Shown here one piece after another: positions 35,632 to 46,603 of a stretch of DNA of 64,000 nt. The stretch comes from Poa pratensis. Lineage: Eukaryota; Streptophyta; Magnoliopsida; Poales; Poaceae. The number at the start of each line of letters is the position of its first letter. The first letter of the stretch is position 1. Position numbers and translations under genes: made by a program. The notes under the pieces are model-generated. The model had not been told where the DNA came from and made no database searches. It was given only the letters and a program-made list of their open reading frames with translations. The stretch is from the NCBI GenBank assembly GCA_947311845.1, contig CAMZMU010000115.1, forward strand, positions 33,005,115-33,069,114, given 5' to 3'.

Positions 35632-35984
35632 ATTCGTGTTGAATTCGAACCACTTGTTTTGTAATTTAGATCCGACGTGTCCGCGGACAATTTTGGAGGT
35701 TGTGGTTAGAGATGCTCTAAGCAAGCTAAAACACCTCCTGCCAAAAAGACTCGTCTTCTCCACCACAAGTGAAGTGAACAACACCGTGCCTGTATTCTGT
35801 AGTCTGTAGAGTGTGCTCGTAGCCATGGTCCCTATGATTGCAGGTGGGATGGGATTGGGATGTCCGCCTCCCACCTGGGCTTAAACCCCACTTATCCCAT
35901 GGTCCCACTTTCCGTTTATCCCACTAACTGGACCATTAGTGGGATTTCACGGGACGTCCCACCTCTTCCACCTAATCCCCCCTA

Positions 35985-36140
35985 AAATTGCAGAGGAAGC
36001 AACCGTCGCCGTCGGTAGGGTGGAGGCCGGGGTGAGGGGGATGTTGGCGGGGACGTCGAGGAGGGTGGCGTGGCCGTCCACCGCCAGGTCCTTGCCGCCC
36101 TTGAGCGTGAAGCGCGAGGACGGCTTGAGCCGTGCACGGC
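35985..36140 (-). pseudogene. Possible stachyose/raffinose synthase N-terminal fragment
   Basis: Directly downstream of the EXO70 piece on the same strand, the frame reads RFTLKGGKDLAVDGHATLLD followed by VPANIPLTPASTLP. This resembles the N-terminal start of stachyose/raffinose synthase-like glycosyl hydrolases (a KDLxVDGxxxLxDVPxNIxLTP pattern). Only about 45 residues remain. The identification is from memory of the family pattern and is moderate at best. Confidence 0.4.
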
Positions 36141-36183
36141 GCGTTGGCAGCGGCGAGGCGCGCCAGGGCGCCGGGCGCGTCGC

Positions 36184-36690
36184 TGGCCATCGACGACGAG
36201 CGCAGGAAGGCGAGAGGCGGCGGAGCGATCTATAAACGCCGCTGGCGTCGAGCGGCACGGCGTGCCGGAGCATGACCTGGCGGAGCTCGTCCTTGAGGCG
36301 CGCCATGGCGAGCTGCACATCGACGTCCGTGCGGCCTGAGGCGGCGGCGAGGTGGTTGACAGCGGCGAGGTAGTGCGCGGCGTCGTCCTCGGGGGCCTGG
36401 AAGACGAGCGCCTCCGGGTGCTGTCCCAGAGTTGGATGAGCTACTCGGCGGCGTCCTCCGTGGCTGAGGGGAAGGGCGAGGGGAAGAGGTCGGAGGTGAT
36501 GATGAAGAGGCGGTGGTCGAAGCCCGAGAGGATGCGGATCATGTCGGCGGCGGCGTTCTTGGAGGAGGCGAGGGATTTGACGATGTGCTGCGCCGCGGCG
36601 ACGCCGGCGAGCACCTTGTCGTTGCTGACGACGGCCACGGGCGCGGCCTCCTTCGCCGCTGGATAGATCATCCCAGGAGACGTCGACGCC
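36184..36690 (-). pseudogene. EXO70 exocyst subunit fragment, captured and frameshifted
   Basis: On the minus strand, the frame at 36671-36441 reads AAQHIVKSLASSKNAAADMI followed by RILSGFDHRL and DLFP, the N-terminal signature of plant EXO70 proteins. The other frame continues with PEALVFQAPEDDAAHYLAAV, then VQLAMARLKDELRQVMLRHA and VPLDASGVYRSLRRLS. EXO70 tethers secretory vesicles at the plasma membrane. Only the first 150 or so residues are present, in at least two frames, without the C-terminal helical bundle, so it is non-functional. Confidence 0.75.
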
Positions 36691-37670
36691 GTGCGCGTCC
36701 CGCCCGCCGCTCACTCCTCTCGGAGGTGCACGCCGTGCGCGTCGGCTAGTGCGCGCCTGCTAGATCTTGGCGTCCTCCGCGTCCGGCCACAGCGAAGTTC
36801 TTTTTTTCTTCTTTTCTGAAACAAACCAGCGGCAGAACAGGAAGTAACTGTGGTGGGGATCTGATGGGACACGTGGGCAGCCGGTGGATTAATTGGATTG
36901 GTCCACTTCGTCCCGTACGGGATAACAGGGATTTAGCTATCGGGATAGGTGGGATTTTTTCGGTGGGATGGGACACGGGATTACTGGCACACCTCCTCGA
37001 TCTGTGTTACAGCTGTAGTATCTGAACTCGTACACCAACTCAACACCACACTCACATCACACTCACGCACACCCCTAGTGTACAAGCCTAGATCCTATAA
37101 CTATTAGGCACACCCATCCCACTTGAAACCATAATGGTCCCTGGCCATACGATACGGATGGCGAACTACGCGCCCAGGCCTGTAGCCCGGTCGGCGTCGA
37201 TCCCGCGCGCGTCTGCTTCGTCTCGCGGTTTTGTCCTGCTCTCGCGCGAGTCGTGAGCCACGCTGGCTGACGGCGACGCCGACACGGCACGCACCGCCCG
37301 CAAAACCCCAAACGGACGCCGCATCCGCCCGTAAATCAAAACCGTTAGCGCGCGCGGCAGGCCTGGCTGTAGTGTACTACGCCGCCGCACGGCAAACCGG
37401 GCGAAATCCCAGCGATATACGCATCCATCACGTGTGCCCCGCCCGTTCCGTCCGCAATAAAAATGAGGAGCGAGTGAGTAAATCGCGCTTATTCCGGCGC
37501 AGGACGGGACACGCGGTTGCCGCATGCCCCCGCACCGCCCATCTCCACCCTCCCACCCCGCCCGCGCCAGCACCGCCGCTGAAGCAAGTAGCAGCAGCCG
37601 GACCGAGGCCGAGGGCGGAAAGGGGAAGAGCCTTTGCCTACCTGGCACGCGCGCGGCGCCCGAGGCGCTC

Positions 37671-40600
37671 ATGAGGAGGGCGCAGCAGGGGCAGGGGACG
37701 CCGGCGCCGGGGGTGGTGCGGGCGTCGCCCGCGTCCAGTTTCCGCCAGCTCGACGACGCCTTCCTGCAGGTCAGTCATCCCTCCACCCAAACAAAATCAT
37801 CTCAGGGGAGGGGACTGAGGATCAATGGAACAGTCCTACGTGATGAGGCCGCTCTGCTCTGTCCGGCGGCGGTCCATCGCCTTCGCTCGTTTTACGTCTG
37901 CCGGCGCCGCGTGCAGTTTTTTCTTTCTTTCTTTCGATAATACACTTCGTTGCAGATGCACGGGAGATTTCCTTTCCTGCATGCCTTCTGCTCTACAGGC
38001 TCATACGATCTGGTTTGGTCTGTAATTGACGCCTGATGTTTAGGACAGGGATACTCTGAATTTTCCGGCGACGAAACCTGTTCAGCCCCGCGTTCGTAGT
38101 CCAAGTGGACGATGATAAATATTACATTTTCGTGGTTACTTTTTCATAGAAGGTTATGGAATGAATGAATAATATGTCACACTCCAACAGAAGCCAATTC
38201 ACTGTTCTGTCAATTTTCCCCTAGCTATCTCATCACTACTCGTTCAAAACCCAGCTTCCGTGCATTTCATGTTTTTTTAAGCAGCTCCTGCATTTCAGGA
38301 TGAGAACAAATGAACAATGCAATTATCTTACAACGAGACGATGGAGTATGGTGACGGCGTGGCATAATTTTAGGCATCTGTACCTTGTTGGGCTATTTTA
38401 ACTTGCACGGCATAGCCTCATAGGTTGAGATAAGAACATGAGTGTTACACATATGCCGCCATGTCAAGTGACACAGATCCGTATCACGGAGCTGCTATGA
38501 ATGTGACATTTAATTTAATTGATTTATTATGTTTCCATTTTCGGAAAACAATTGATAAGTCGACCAGGTTAAAAAATGTCATATGCTGGATTTTTTAATG
38601 TCAGATTATCAGCTTAAGTCATTGTGCTCCATTGAATGAGTACAAAGATTACAATACGTGCTTTGCTATTTAATAACCGGTGACAAAATTCAACGAGGTT
38701 AGTGATGAACAAGGATGCGGTGCTTGGCAACTGTGTAACTGCCACAATGGTACACCAGATGTACATTTATACCACAAGTCTATAAAAACTTCTACGTTTA
38801 TGAGAATGTTGATGTATACATTTCGTAAAGCAAACTTTGTCAGTGATAAAGACGCGATATATACTTTGTTAGAAATTATGTATCAAAGTTGAATGGAATA
38901 TAGCTACATTTCCCACGTATGTTAATGGTATATTTCACTGGATTTACAACAAAAAAAAAAGTATTATGTTTTTTGTACTAAAGATGAATCGAAAAGTCAG
39001 CCAGAAACGTTCTTAGTAACCAATGCTAGATTGTATAGTTAATTAGTGATGTTCCCCATTTTTTTCATAGCGTATGCCTATGGAAGATAATTACTAACTA
39101 CTTTTAGGTATCTCTCTACTGAAAATATCTTGTTGGTTATACATATATATACCTCTACGCTAACTACTTTTTTGCTCCAACTACCGTGAATGGTGACTCT
39201 GAACACGTCCTGTCTTTCTTTCAGTTATTACCTTTTGGCTTTGTGTTCAAATTTTCTGTTGTGTGGAATTTTCTTCTTATGCCTATTTTGTTTCAGAAAC
39301 AAACAAAAATCTGGCTTGGTGAAGTTCTCCATCTTAGGTTTGATGAAGACATTTTGGTTGCAGACCTTCTAGGTGATGGAGAGTTGCTGTAAGATTCTTA
39401 TTTCTTCCCCAGCCCTTCCTATAGGAATAAATGCAGTGTGTAATTTTAGTATGTAGTCCCTCCGTACCAAAATATAAGATTTTCTAGCCTTTCTGACTTT
39501 ATCCTGGTTCGTACGTATGTAGACATGTTTTATTGTATTGATTCACTCATTTTGGAACGAATGAGGACAAAGTCAATAAGGCTAGAAAGTCTTATATTTT
39601 AATACGGAGGGAGTAGTTATTAGCACATCCTAGCATACAATCCAGCCAAACCTTGTCCTTGGTACTCCCTCTGGTCCTTTTTACTCCGCATATTATGTTT
39701 GTCTTAAGTCAACCGTTCCAAAATTTGACCAAGTTTTTCGAGGGAAAAATACCAACATTCATAATACCTAATCGATAAAATATGAAATTATATTCCATGA
39801 TGGATTGAATGATATTGATTTTGTATTACGAATGTTGGTATTTGCTATAAAGGTGGTCAAACTTTACGAAGTTTGACTTAAGACAAATCTGATACGCATA
39901 GTAAAAAGGACCGGAGGGAGTATTACTTCATAGGATTTTGTATGAATTTCAGTGTTGTAATGTGCAACTAATGAAGTCTTGGATTTTCTCTCAGTGATTG
40001 ATATTCTTTAGCTAATGCCTAATAGTTTTTCATGGGCGTCACTGATTCAATAGATGTTGTTTTTATCAACAACTACCAATGGTGGATATCAAAAAACAAA
40101 ACTAAAGACAGTGTTTCAGGAGATGCATGGAAGCAATTTATAGTTGGAGCATGGATAAAACTCTTACCAGCTGTTTTTCCCCTTCCCATCTAAATATTCT
40201 GCTCCAAGTTAATGACGCGGCTTCCATATTATTGACTTATGCATGCATTTTCTTTGTCTAGCTGAATTGTCATACTAGCTACCTTTTTTTTTATATGGGA
40301 GATAGTAATCCAAGCAGTTCTGTGTTCTGACACTTTTTTATTTCATTAACTTACAATAATGTTTCCTTGATTCTGATTGTTATATGCCTGCTGACAGATT
40401 TCAAGTTTCGAAATTATTATGGAAAAGGCTGCTGAGAAAGAACAATGAACAGCTCAAGCAATCAAAAGTTTTTATGTATGAGAGAACTACTTCTGGTAAA
40501 AGCAATGGGAAATATACGCCCTATCCAAAAGTCGACTCGTTTCTAAAGGTATTGATAATTTCATGTCCCTTTTATGCTGGGTAATAGCCCTGAACACGCA

Positions 40601-42433
40601 GAATTGAGTAAGGAAGTAGAGACCTGTCTAAAGATTCCACCCCACGGTTTAGCAGTCCCCTTTCTTTTTCCCCAGAAAGCGGCAATGTCATATCACTTAC
40701 TGGCTTGATATCTCTTTTCTGAAAGGGCATCTTATCATAATATTTTTCCTTTCCAGATATGCCAAATCCTTGGTTTAGCTGGGATTGATTTGTTTACACC
40801 TTCAGACGTGGTCGAGAAAAAAAATGTACGGAAAGTATGTATGTGTATACGGTCGCTATCCAAAAAGGCTAGGACAATGCAGCTAAATGTAAGTTCTAGA
40901 TTTGAATGCAACCTATTTAAACAGTCCTTTCAGATAACGTATCGTTGCCCAATACAAGCTGTAATTTCAAAGCAAGCATTTCTTCTTCCTGGCGACAGGT
41001 GCCTGATTTTGATATCGTAACTCGGACAATAGCCATGCCCAACTATATTGTTGGAGGCATCCGCAGAAGTCTGGAGCAACCACAACGTAGTTCATCTTGT
41101 TCAAGTGGACACAGTCCGCGTGCCAATTCTGATGTATTGCATCTGCTCGCAATCTCTCTGAATATGATTTCTTTAACTTGCTTTGCATGCTCGTACTGAC
41201 TGATCATGTGCTTAACATATATACTGTCCCTTTCACCTCCATTTTCCACAGAGCATATTTGGAGAACAGAATGGCGACACACAGTATGACTCTGATGAAG
41301 CAGAGAGCAGTATCTTTCTGCCAGAACCTCAGAACTCTGTTGTTGAAGACGATCCTTCTGGTCTTCTGCAATCAGGAAATGCCCCCAAGGAAGAAAGCGA
41401 AGGCTACGGGGATAATGGACATGACATGCCTGAAGAGAAGTCGCTATCTGAATCGGTGGGATCGCTTGACTTTGGCGGTATGGACACCGATTCTGTGGAT
41501 TCAACACCCTTTCCGAATGACCAACTGCGCCGTTGTTCTACTGCATCTTCAACAAACGGTTATTTAGTGCCTGACAGTAGCAAGAATGATCTGGAAGCTC
41601 CTACGGCCGAAGTTTGTGAAATGATTACTGATGGACACGTCGAACCTTTGCATTATTCTGTCGAGGGAAGTGGCAAAAGATCTGCTGATAATCCGCAGAA
41701 AGAAGGCGACGATGACCTCCAAAAGGACACTAGCATCAATGATCAAAATTGTGAAGCTCCTGTCTGTGACAGGGAATCTGTATCGTCAAGTTGTGAAGAA
41801 CCGATACTTGGATCAAACGGAGAGCCACCTGAGTTGAAGTTGAGTTCAGAGTCAGGTTTAATCCCAGGAGTTAGTATGGGTGGCCAATTACCAGCAGTTT
41901 CGGAAGGTGATACCGCAAGTCGAGGGCTGAAACATGAACTCAGCACTGGGGATCACATGGTACCTCCTTATAGGGTAAACACTTCAAATATTATTCTTGT
42001 AAAGTCGTAAATTTTTTATCAGAAATATCCCTACGGCAGCCCGTTAAGCATCTCTTACCATACAGGATTCTCCCGAGTCTGAAGAAAAACAACAAAATAC
42101 AGTTGAGGACAAAAACACCGGTGATCATAAGCCCGAGAAGGATGCTCCCAAATCAGGGAGTAATGGGGTGCTAAAGTCAGTTGCTGGAGGAATCACGCTC
42201 ATCGGGGCAGTGTTCTTCATAGCTCATCTCAGGTATGTGAGCATGAGAGACTAATAACCTGACACACGGAAAATTGTTAACAATCCATTTGCTCTTGCAG
42301 GAGAAGCAAGGGGACAAGCTTTACGGCAATCTTACCACTTTCTGAAAAGTCGATTCAGAGTGACTCGAGGGCGAAGAACGTCGACAACGGAAAGACGACC
42401 GAGGTGTATCCCGGCGGATGGCTGAAGGTCTAG
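37671..42433 (+). CDS. Calponin-homology-domain protein with C-terminal membrane segment
   Basis: Eight coding exons with GT-AG borders and consistent phases: 37671-37769, 39297-39388, 40398-40548, 40757-40888, 40999-41133, 41252-41974, 42066-42232, 42301-42433. They give 543 aa. Residues 20-180 form a calponin-homology-like domain (RQLDDAFLQKQTKIWLGEVL, FDEDILVADLLGDGELL, NVRKVCMCIRSLSKKA). Residues 205-480 are acidic, Ser-rich and probably disordered. A single hydrophobic segment lies at about 482-499 (VAGGITLIGAVFFIAHL), followed by a 44-residue basic tail. CH domains bind actin or act as signalling scaffolds; with a C-terminal anchor the protein could tie a membrane to the cytoskeleton. 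This is inference; I do not recognise a named orthologue. Confidence 0.88.
39456..39613. mobile_element. Stowaway MITE in CH-gene intron 2
   Basis: A 158-bp element with ends GTCCCTCCGTACCAAAATAT / ATATTTTAATACGGAGGGAG, flanked by TA (39454-39455 and 39614-39615). The inner arms AGATTTTCTAGCC and GGCTAGAAAGTCT pair. Intron 39389-40397. Confidence 0.9.
39665..39920. mobile_element. Stowaway-type MITE, larger family, in CH-gene intron 2
   Basis: A 256-bp element with ends CTCCCTCTGGTCC / GGACCGGAGGGAG and TA flanks (39663-39664 and 39921-39922). Long inner arms pair (TTTTTACTCCGCATATTATG with CATAGTAAAAAGG; GTCTTAAGTCAA with TTGACTTAAGAC). It lies about 50 bp downstream of the previous MITE. 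Confidence 0.88.
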
Positions 42434-42689
42434 CAGGATGGATCACATTCACATATGCTGGTTGATTAATTGGTCGCAGTTTGGGAGCTCATATGTATTA
42501 TGTAAATACATAGACCAACTGAAGTGACCAGAGTTTTTGCTTATACTTAGTAGCAGTTATGCATGCTGCGTCAAGTGATCTAAAATTAAAAGTGATATAT
42601 ATACAGTTGCTCTTCCCGTGTAAAGAATTGTATAGATGGTCAATTGATTACTGTCCCCGAGAATGAAAATCTGATAGTACCCAGAGAAA

Positions 42690-43980
42690 AGAGAGGCGGC
42701 CCTCTAGGGTCTTACCCTAGTCGCCGCCGTTATTGTCTCCTCCTTTTTTGTCTGGAAATCGATGTTTCCCCGCCTCCTCTGTTTGCTGCTCTAGCGGAAG
42801 GAGGGGTGGGACCTAGGCAGTGGCGGAGCTTGACAAAAATGTTTGGGGGGCGAATTATTTTTTTGGCCAAATTAACAAACTAAAAATTGTACTTGAGATA
42901 AATTTATATTTTATAATGGCCACATTGGTTGCAAAATAATTGTATGATGCCATCCAAATATATATATTGAACTACTTCATAATAGAACTACTATACAGCC
43001 TCTGTTCTTTGTCCAATTGCAGTCCAATATACACATTTTCAGTCCAATTTCCAAAGCACCCATGTCCAATCAGTTGCCAAATCAAGGATGGAGAAGAGGT
43101 GAACCGGTGGAGAGCATAAACGCCATGCACGCCCGTGAGGCCTTGACGGATAACTCAACGCCGGAGCTGCGTGGTCTGCTGGTAGCCGCTCGCCGTCAGG
43201 TCGTTGTTGCTGCCTGCTGGCTGGTCGCCGGCCGCCTGGTGGGGGAGACGGGGCCACAGGGGGTTGGTTCGTCGCTCGGCGTCGGATCGCTGCAGGGCTG
43301 CTGCTGGCCACCGGCAGCCGCGGGTTGGAGGCCAAGGAGCGGTGGGACGATTCAGGCTGGTTGCTAGCCAGTCGCATGTGCAGCGAGAGAGACGCTTCGT
43401 CTTTCAGTCGTATCTCGTATGTACGTGGTTCTTTAAACAGCCCTAATACCCAAGGCTCGTAGGCTGCAAGACTGCAGCTGGGGGGGCCGAATACTCTGAT
43501 TGTCTCCAATTGTAGCAAACTACAAAGTAGTAATCAGAAAAAATATTTTGGGCTGGGGGGCGGCGGCCCCCCCTGACATCAACATAGCTCCGCCCGTGGA
43601 CCTAGGATATACGTTTGGCATTGACATTTTTTATCGTTCGGATCTATGCCAAGGTCCGGTTTCTCCGACCCTCTGTATTGGTGAAGGAACATTGCGAGCA
43701 CGTGCTGCTGCCTGATGTGTGTCCCAGCCGATGTTCCATCTGCGTTTATTCGATCTCGTCGTTCGTTAGTTTGCGGTTTTCCAAAGTCTTGGTTTGTGAG
43801 GGCATTTGAAGATGACCCAGTTTTATGCTGCATGTAAATTAAAAAAAAAGTTTTTGCTGCATGTTTAGTTCATGTTTCAAACTCCGGCGGCCGTCAAACA
43901 ATCGGAGTAGGAATACGACCAATATGAGTTTTAATGTATTTTTTATTTTGTATTGGCAGTGTTGCACTAGTTTCTTGTTG
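42690..43980 (-). repeat. Interspersed repeat, copy 2, split by a hAT element
   Basis: The minus-strand counterpart of 20990-21830. The part 43607-43980 matches its AATACAAAATAAAAAATAC and GATGGAACATCGGCTG-type text. The part 42690-42809 matches its GGCGGCGACTAGG / GAGGAGGCGGG block. The interruption 42810-43606 is a hAT insertion with an 8-bp duplication. Confidence 0.55.
42818..43598. mobile_element. Non-autonomous hAT element
   Basis: A 781-bp insertion with ends CAGTGGCGGAGCT / AGCTCCGCCCGTG. It is flanked by a perfect 8-bp duplication, GACCTAGG (42810-42817 and 43599-43606), as expected for hAT. It holds no transposase. A 116-codon frame at 43017-43367 has no recognisable domain. Confidence 0.85.
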
Positions 43981-44132
43981 GGATGGCTAGATGACTTTAT
44001 ACGTTCCCGTCGATAGCGAGACGTCTGTGATGACTTCGTCAATATCAAGATTAGAGCCGCCGGCTCAGTCTCTCGGAGGTGCTCATAGGGATAGGGTGTG
44101 CGTGCGTGAATGTGTACGCGTGTATGTGAGCG

Positions 44133-44272
44133 CAGTGGCGAAGCCAGCGACCAAAGCATGTGGGGTCAGACTGTGAGAAGGACCAATGCCTAAATACCTA
44201 TAAAATGAAGGTGTTTTGCACAAAAGTTGTGGGTTCAGCTGACCCCACAGCTTACACGTAGCTCCGCCACTG
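44133..44272. mobile_element. hAT MITE
   Basis: A 140-bp element with ends CAGTGGCGAAGCCAG / GTAGCTCCGCCACTG and a perfect 8-bp target duplication TGTGAGCG (44125-44132 and 44273-44280). The inner arms GTGGGGTCAG / CTGACCCCAC pair. The termini are related to those of the 781-bp hAT element 540 bp upstream. Confidence 0.92.
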
Positions 44273-44913
44273 TGTGAGCGCCTACGTTGTACTGTGTTTC
44301 GCAAAAAATTGCTTTATCGAATTAGAAGTTTTTTTCCTCGGTTGTATCGCCTGTGTAACAACTATTTTTTAATAAATAGTATTAGATATAAGATGCCTTT
44401 GTGTCTTTTTTTTAAAAAAAGGTGAAAATCTTCGAGAGTGACTTTATGCGTGGAATTGCGTCGTCCAACAACTTGCATGGCCGGGCCGCGGGTGAGCCCG
44501 TGAGCCAGTGACGTGCCGATCCACGCCAAGGCCAAGCGAGAAACATGCCTCCACGAGCAAAGCGTGAACTGGGTTGGAGGCTTGGAGCCATCGGGACGCC
44601 ACCGGTGACACGCAGCCACCGCAGCAGCACTGGCCGTCGAATTTTCGGAGAGCCAGCGTGCCGTGCCATGGCCGCCGAGCACCACCGTGAACAAACAGAA
44701 ATAAAACAGGGCACAGACAAAAAGCGTGCGCTACCCCGGAAAGCGACGCCGTAGGGCAACCACTGTCGCGGCGGCATCAGAACCCGAGCTGACGAGTGAG
44801 CTACCCCAATTCCGTCTTATCCCGGGCGAGAAAAAAGTGAGCGAATCCACCAACCCGAGGAGCCAAGTTGCGCCGCGCCCCAACCCACCCTCCGCCCCGC
44901 CTCGCCTACCTAA

Positions 44914-45196
44914 GAGCATGGTTAATAATACAACCGGCTGCTGGCTATATGCAACTGCCACGTCATTTACAGCTAGCTTATAGCCAACATGTATAGTAGT
45001 GGGCTATGTACATGTACTACTTTATCATTATATGGCCCACCGTACACTCTCACAACATGCCTAGGAGCACGTGTGCAGCTGGCTACTAACTAAGAGTCCG
45101 CTTACTTTCTCGCTCCTCTTCTCTCTCCTCCAACTAAGCAAAGATATATTATTTAATTCCTTATAGCCTGCTTACGTGGTCTTATTATACTTGCTC
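44914..45196. mobile_element. Tourist-type (PIF/Harbinger) MITE
   Basis: A 283-bp element with ends GAGCATGGTTAATAATAC / TATTATACTTGCTC and a perfect 3-bp duplication TAA (44911-44913 and 45197-45199). The size, TAA target and terminal sequence are those of Tourist-like MITEs. It sits about 120 bp upstream of the inferred leader of the receptor kinase gene. Confidence 0.85.
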
Positions 45197-45311
45197 TAAA
45201 ATGGATTCAGCGCGCACCCGGGCAGCAGTCAATTTCGGCGTGCGTGGGAGTCAACCGCTCCGGTCGTCCACCCACGTCTCCACCCGCGCACTGGCGGCGG
45301 CGGCGGCGCGG

Positions 45312-45329
45312 ATGGGGCTCACCGCGTAA
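45312..45329 (+). other. Short upstream ORF in the receptor-kinase leader
   Basis: ATG-GGG-CTC-ACC-GCG-TAA lies about 30 bp before the inferred leader donor (GACCG/GTAGGT at 45358/45359). If transcription starts upstream, as the GC-rich context suggests, this five-codon uORF precedes the main start codon at 46604. Confidence 0.35.
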
Positions 45330-45358
45330 TTCCGCTGGACAGACTGCCCGAGCGACCG

Positions 45359-46492
45359 GTAGGTATCCCTCGCTCCGTGCGTGCCTGTGTGGGTGGGTGT
45401 GACTGAGCGCGCGCGCGTGTGAGCTGCCAGCGGTACGACGAACCGGCGACGAGGGAGTCGGATTCGGTACCGTGCTCCAGTGCCATGTTCCTGCCTCGCT
45501 AAGGTTCGAATTGCGAGGTTTATCGGTAGTAATTCGGTTCGATGTGGCTGGGAAGGATTCAGTTTTCTGCTACACCGTGCTCAGTTTGATTTTGTTAGGC
45601 CTCTGGTTAGTTGATCAAACTAGTTTTCTAATAACGGTTAGCTTCTAGAATACCCATTTTTCTACTCTTTGCTGAGGTGTACTCCAGTGAACATTAGTTT
45701 GGGAATTAGGGGAAATTCAGGGGCCTGTGTCTGTATCCTTAGATTTTGTGATTGTTTTCGGGGTTTGCTGGGCTTTGAACTTAAGGTTTTGCTTGTTCCT
45801 TGAGGATTGGGGGACTCTCTTGTCTCATTCCTGGAATAGATGCATGTGCTTCTGTCCTGCTGTAATTTGAAAAAATTACTAGTAGTAACTAGTATTGATG
45901 AACCACTGGCGAGAGAGCCAGATTCGGTACTGAGTATTGCAGCTCGCTATTGTTTCGAATTGTGAAGTTTATCAGGGCGAGCGTCGCCGGGGTTCAGTTT
46001 TCCCTTTCAAGGAGTTGTTCAGTTGGATTGTGCAATTCTTCCTCTAGTTTGTTCGTCAAACTACTTTCTAGAACATCAATTTCAGTCTTTTGCCAAGGTA
46101 TGCACTCCATAGAAATTGGGATTTCGATACCTCTGTTGTTGTGGGATTTCAGGGGCTGTTTTATATATCCAGAGCTTTTGGGATCGTCTCAGGGTTTGTT
46201 GGGCTTGTGTAAATAGTGGAACTTAAGGTTTTCCTTGTTTCATGAGGATTGGGGGCTCTCTTGTGTCATCCTGGAAAAGAAGCATATGCTTCTGTCCTGT
46301 TGTAATTTGGAAAAAATACTAGTTTGATTTTATATACGAAAGGAAATTCACTACCCGACTTTTTAAAAACCACGGACAGTAAAACACTTTATCCAGGCCT
46401 CTGTTTCTTCTTCTCTGATGATAGTGTACTTGAAGGTCCATGTCCTCGTCTTCTTTATCCTGTGCTCCACACTGATCTGATTATTTAACCAG
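45359..46492 (+). repeat. 5'-UTR intron with diverged tandem duplication (receptor kinase)
   Basis: The inferred leader intron runs from GACCG/GTAGGT to TTATTTAACCAG/GTACTC. It holds two diverged copies of a unit of about 430-460 bp (about 45433-45895 and 45896-46325). Shared landmarks in order: GATTCGGTAC, TCGAATTG with GTTTATC, TTCTAGAA, TTGGGGG with CTCTCTTGT, GCTTCTGTCCTG and TACTAGT. Confidence 0.6.
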
Positions 46493-46603
46493 GTACTCGG
46501 CGGATAACGGATTGCTACTACTATGAACAGAATGTGCATATTTTCTTGCCGTGCAAGTTTTTCTAATTAGCTCCATTGATGCTAAAGTAACAAACGAGGA
46601 AAG

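Larger units (their letters stand above)
33451..35718 (+). mobile_element. PIF/Harbinger-type element carrying a Myb-like ORF1
   Basis: The left end GAGCATCTCCAACTATATGG (33451) and right end GGTTAGAGATGCTC (up to 35718) form the GAGCATCTCCAAC-type inverted repeat common in grass PIF/Harbinger elements. The right flank is TAA, the left flank TGA, so the target duplication is imperfect. Inside is only an ORF1-like gene with a Myb/trihelix-type segment and a NAM-associated C-terminal domain. No DDE transposase is present, so it would depend on a transposase from elsewhere. Confidence 0.65.
35820..36990 (-). mobile_element. Probable gene-capturing (Pack-type) segment
   Basis: The outer parts carry clustered GTGGGATGGGA/TCCCACC-type words in inverted arrangement (35846-35965 on the left, 36855-36985 on the right). 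They enclose GC-rich coding fragments from two unrelated genes on the minus strand. That arrangement is typical of Pack-MULE, Pack-hAT or Helitron capture. Exact termini and a target duplication could not be fixed, so the class is not assigned. Confidence 0.45.

Noticed and set aside
35947..36714. Long minus-strand open frame as a single gene of 255 codons
   Set aside because: The frame mixes an EXO70 segment, a frameshifted part of EXO70, and a different gene start. It is a chance fusion in GC-rich captured sequence.
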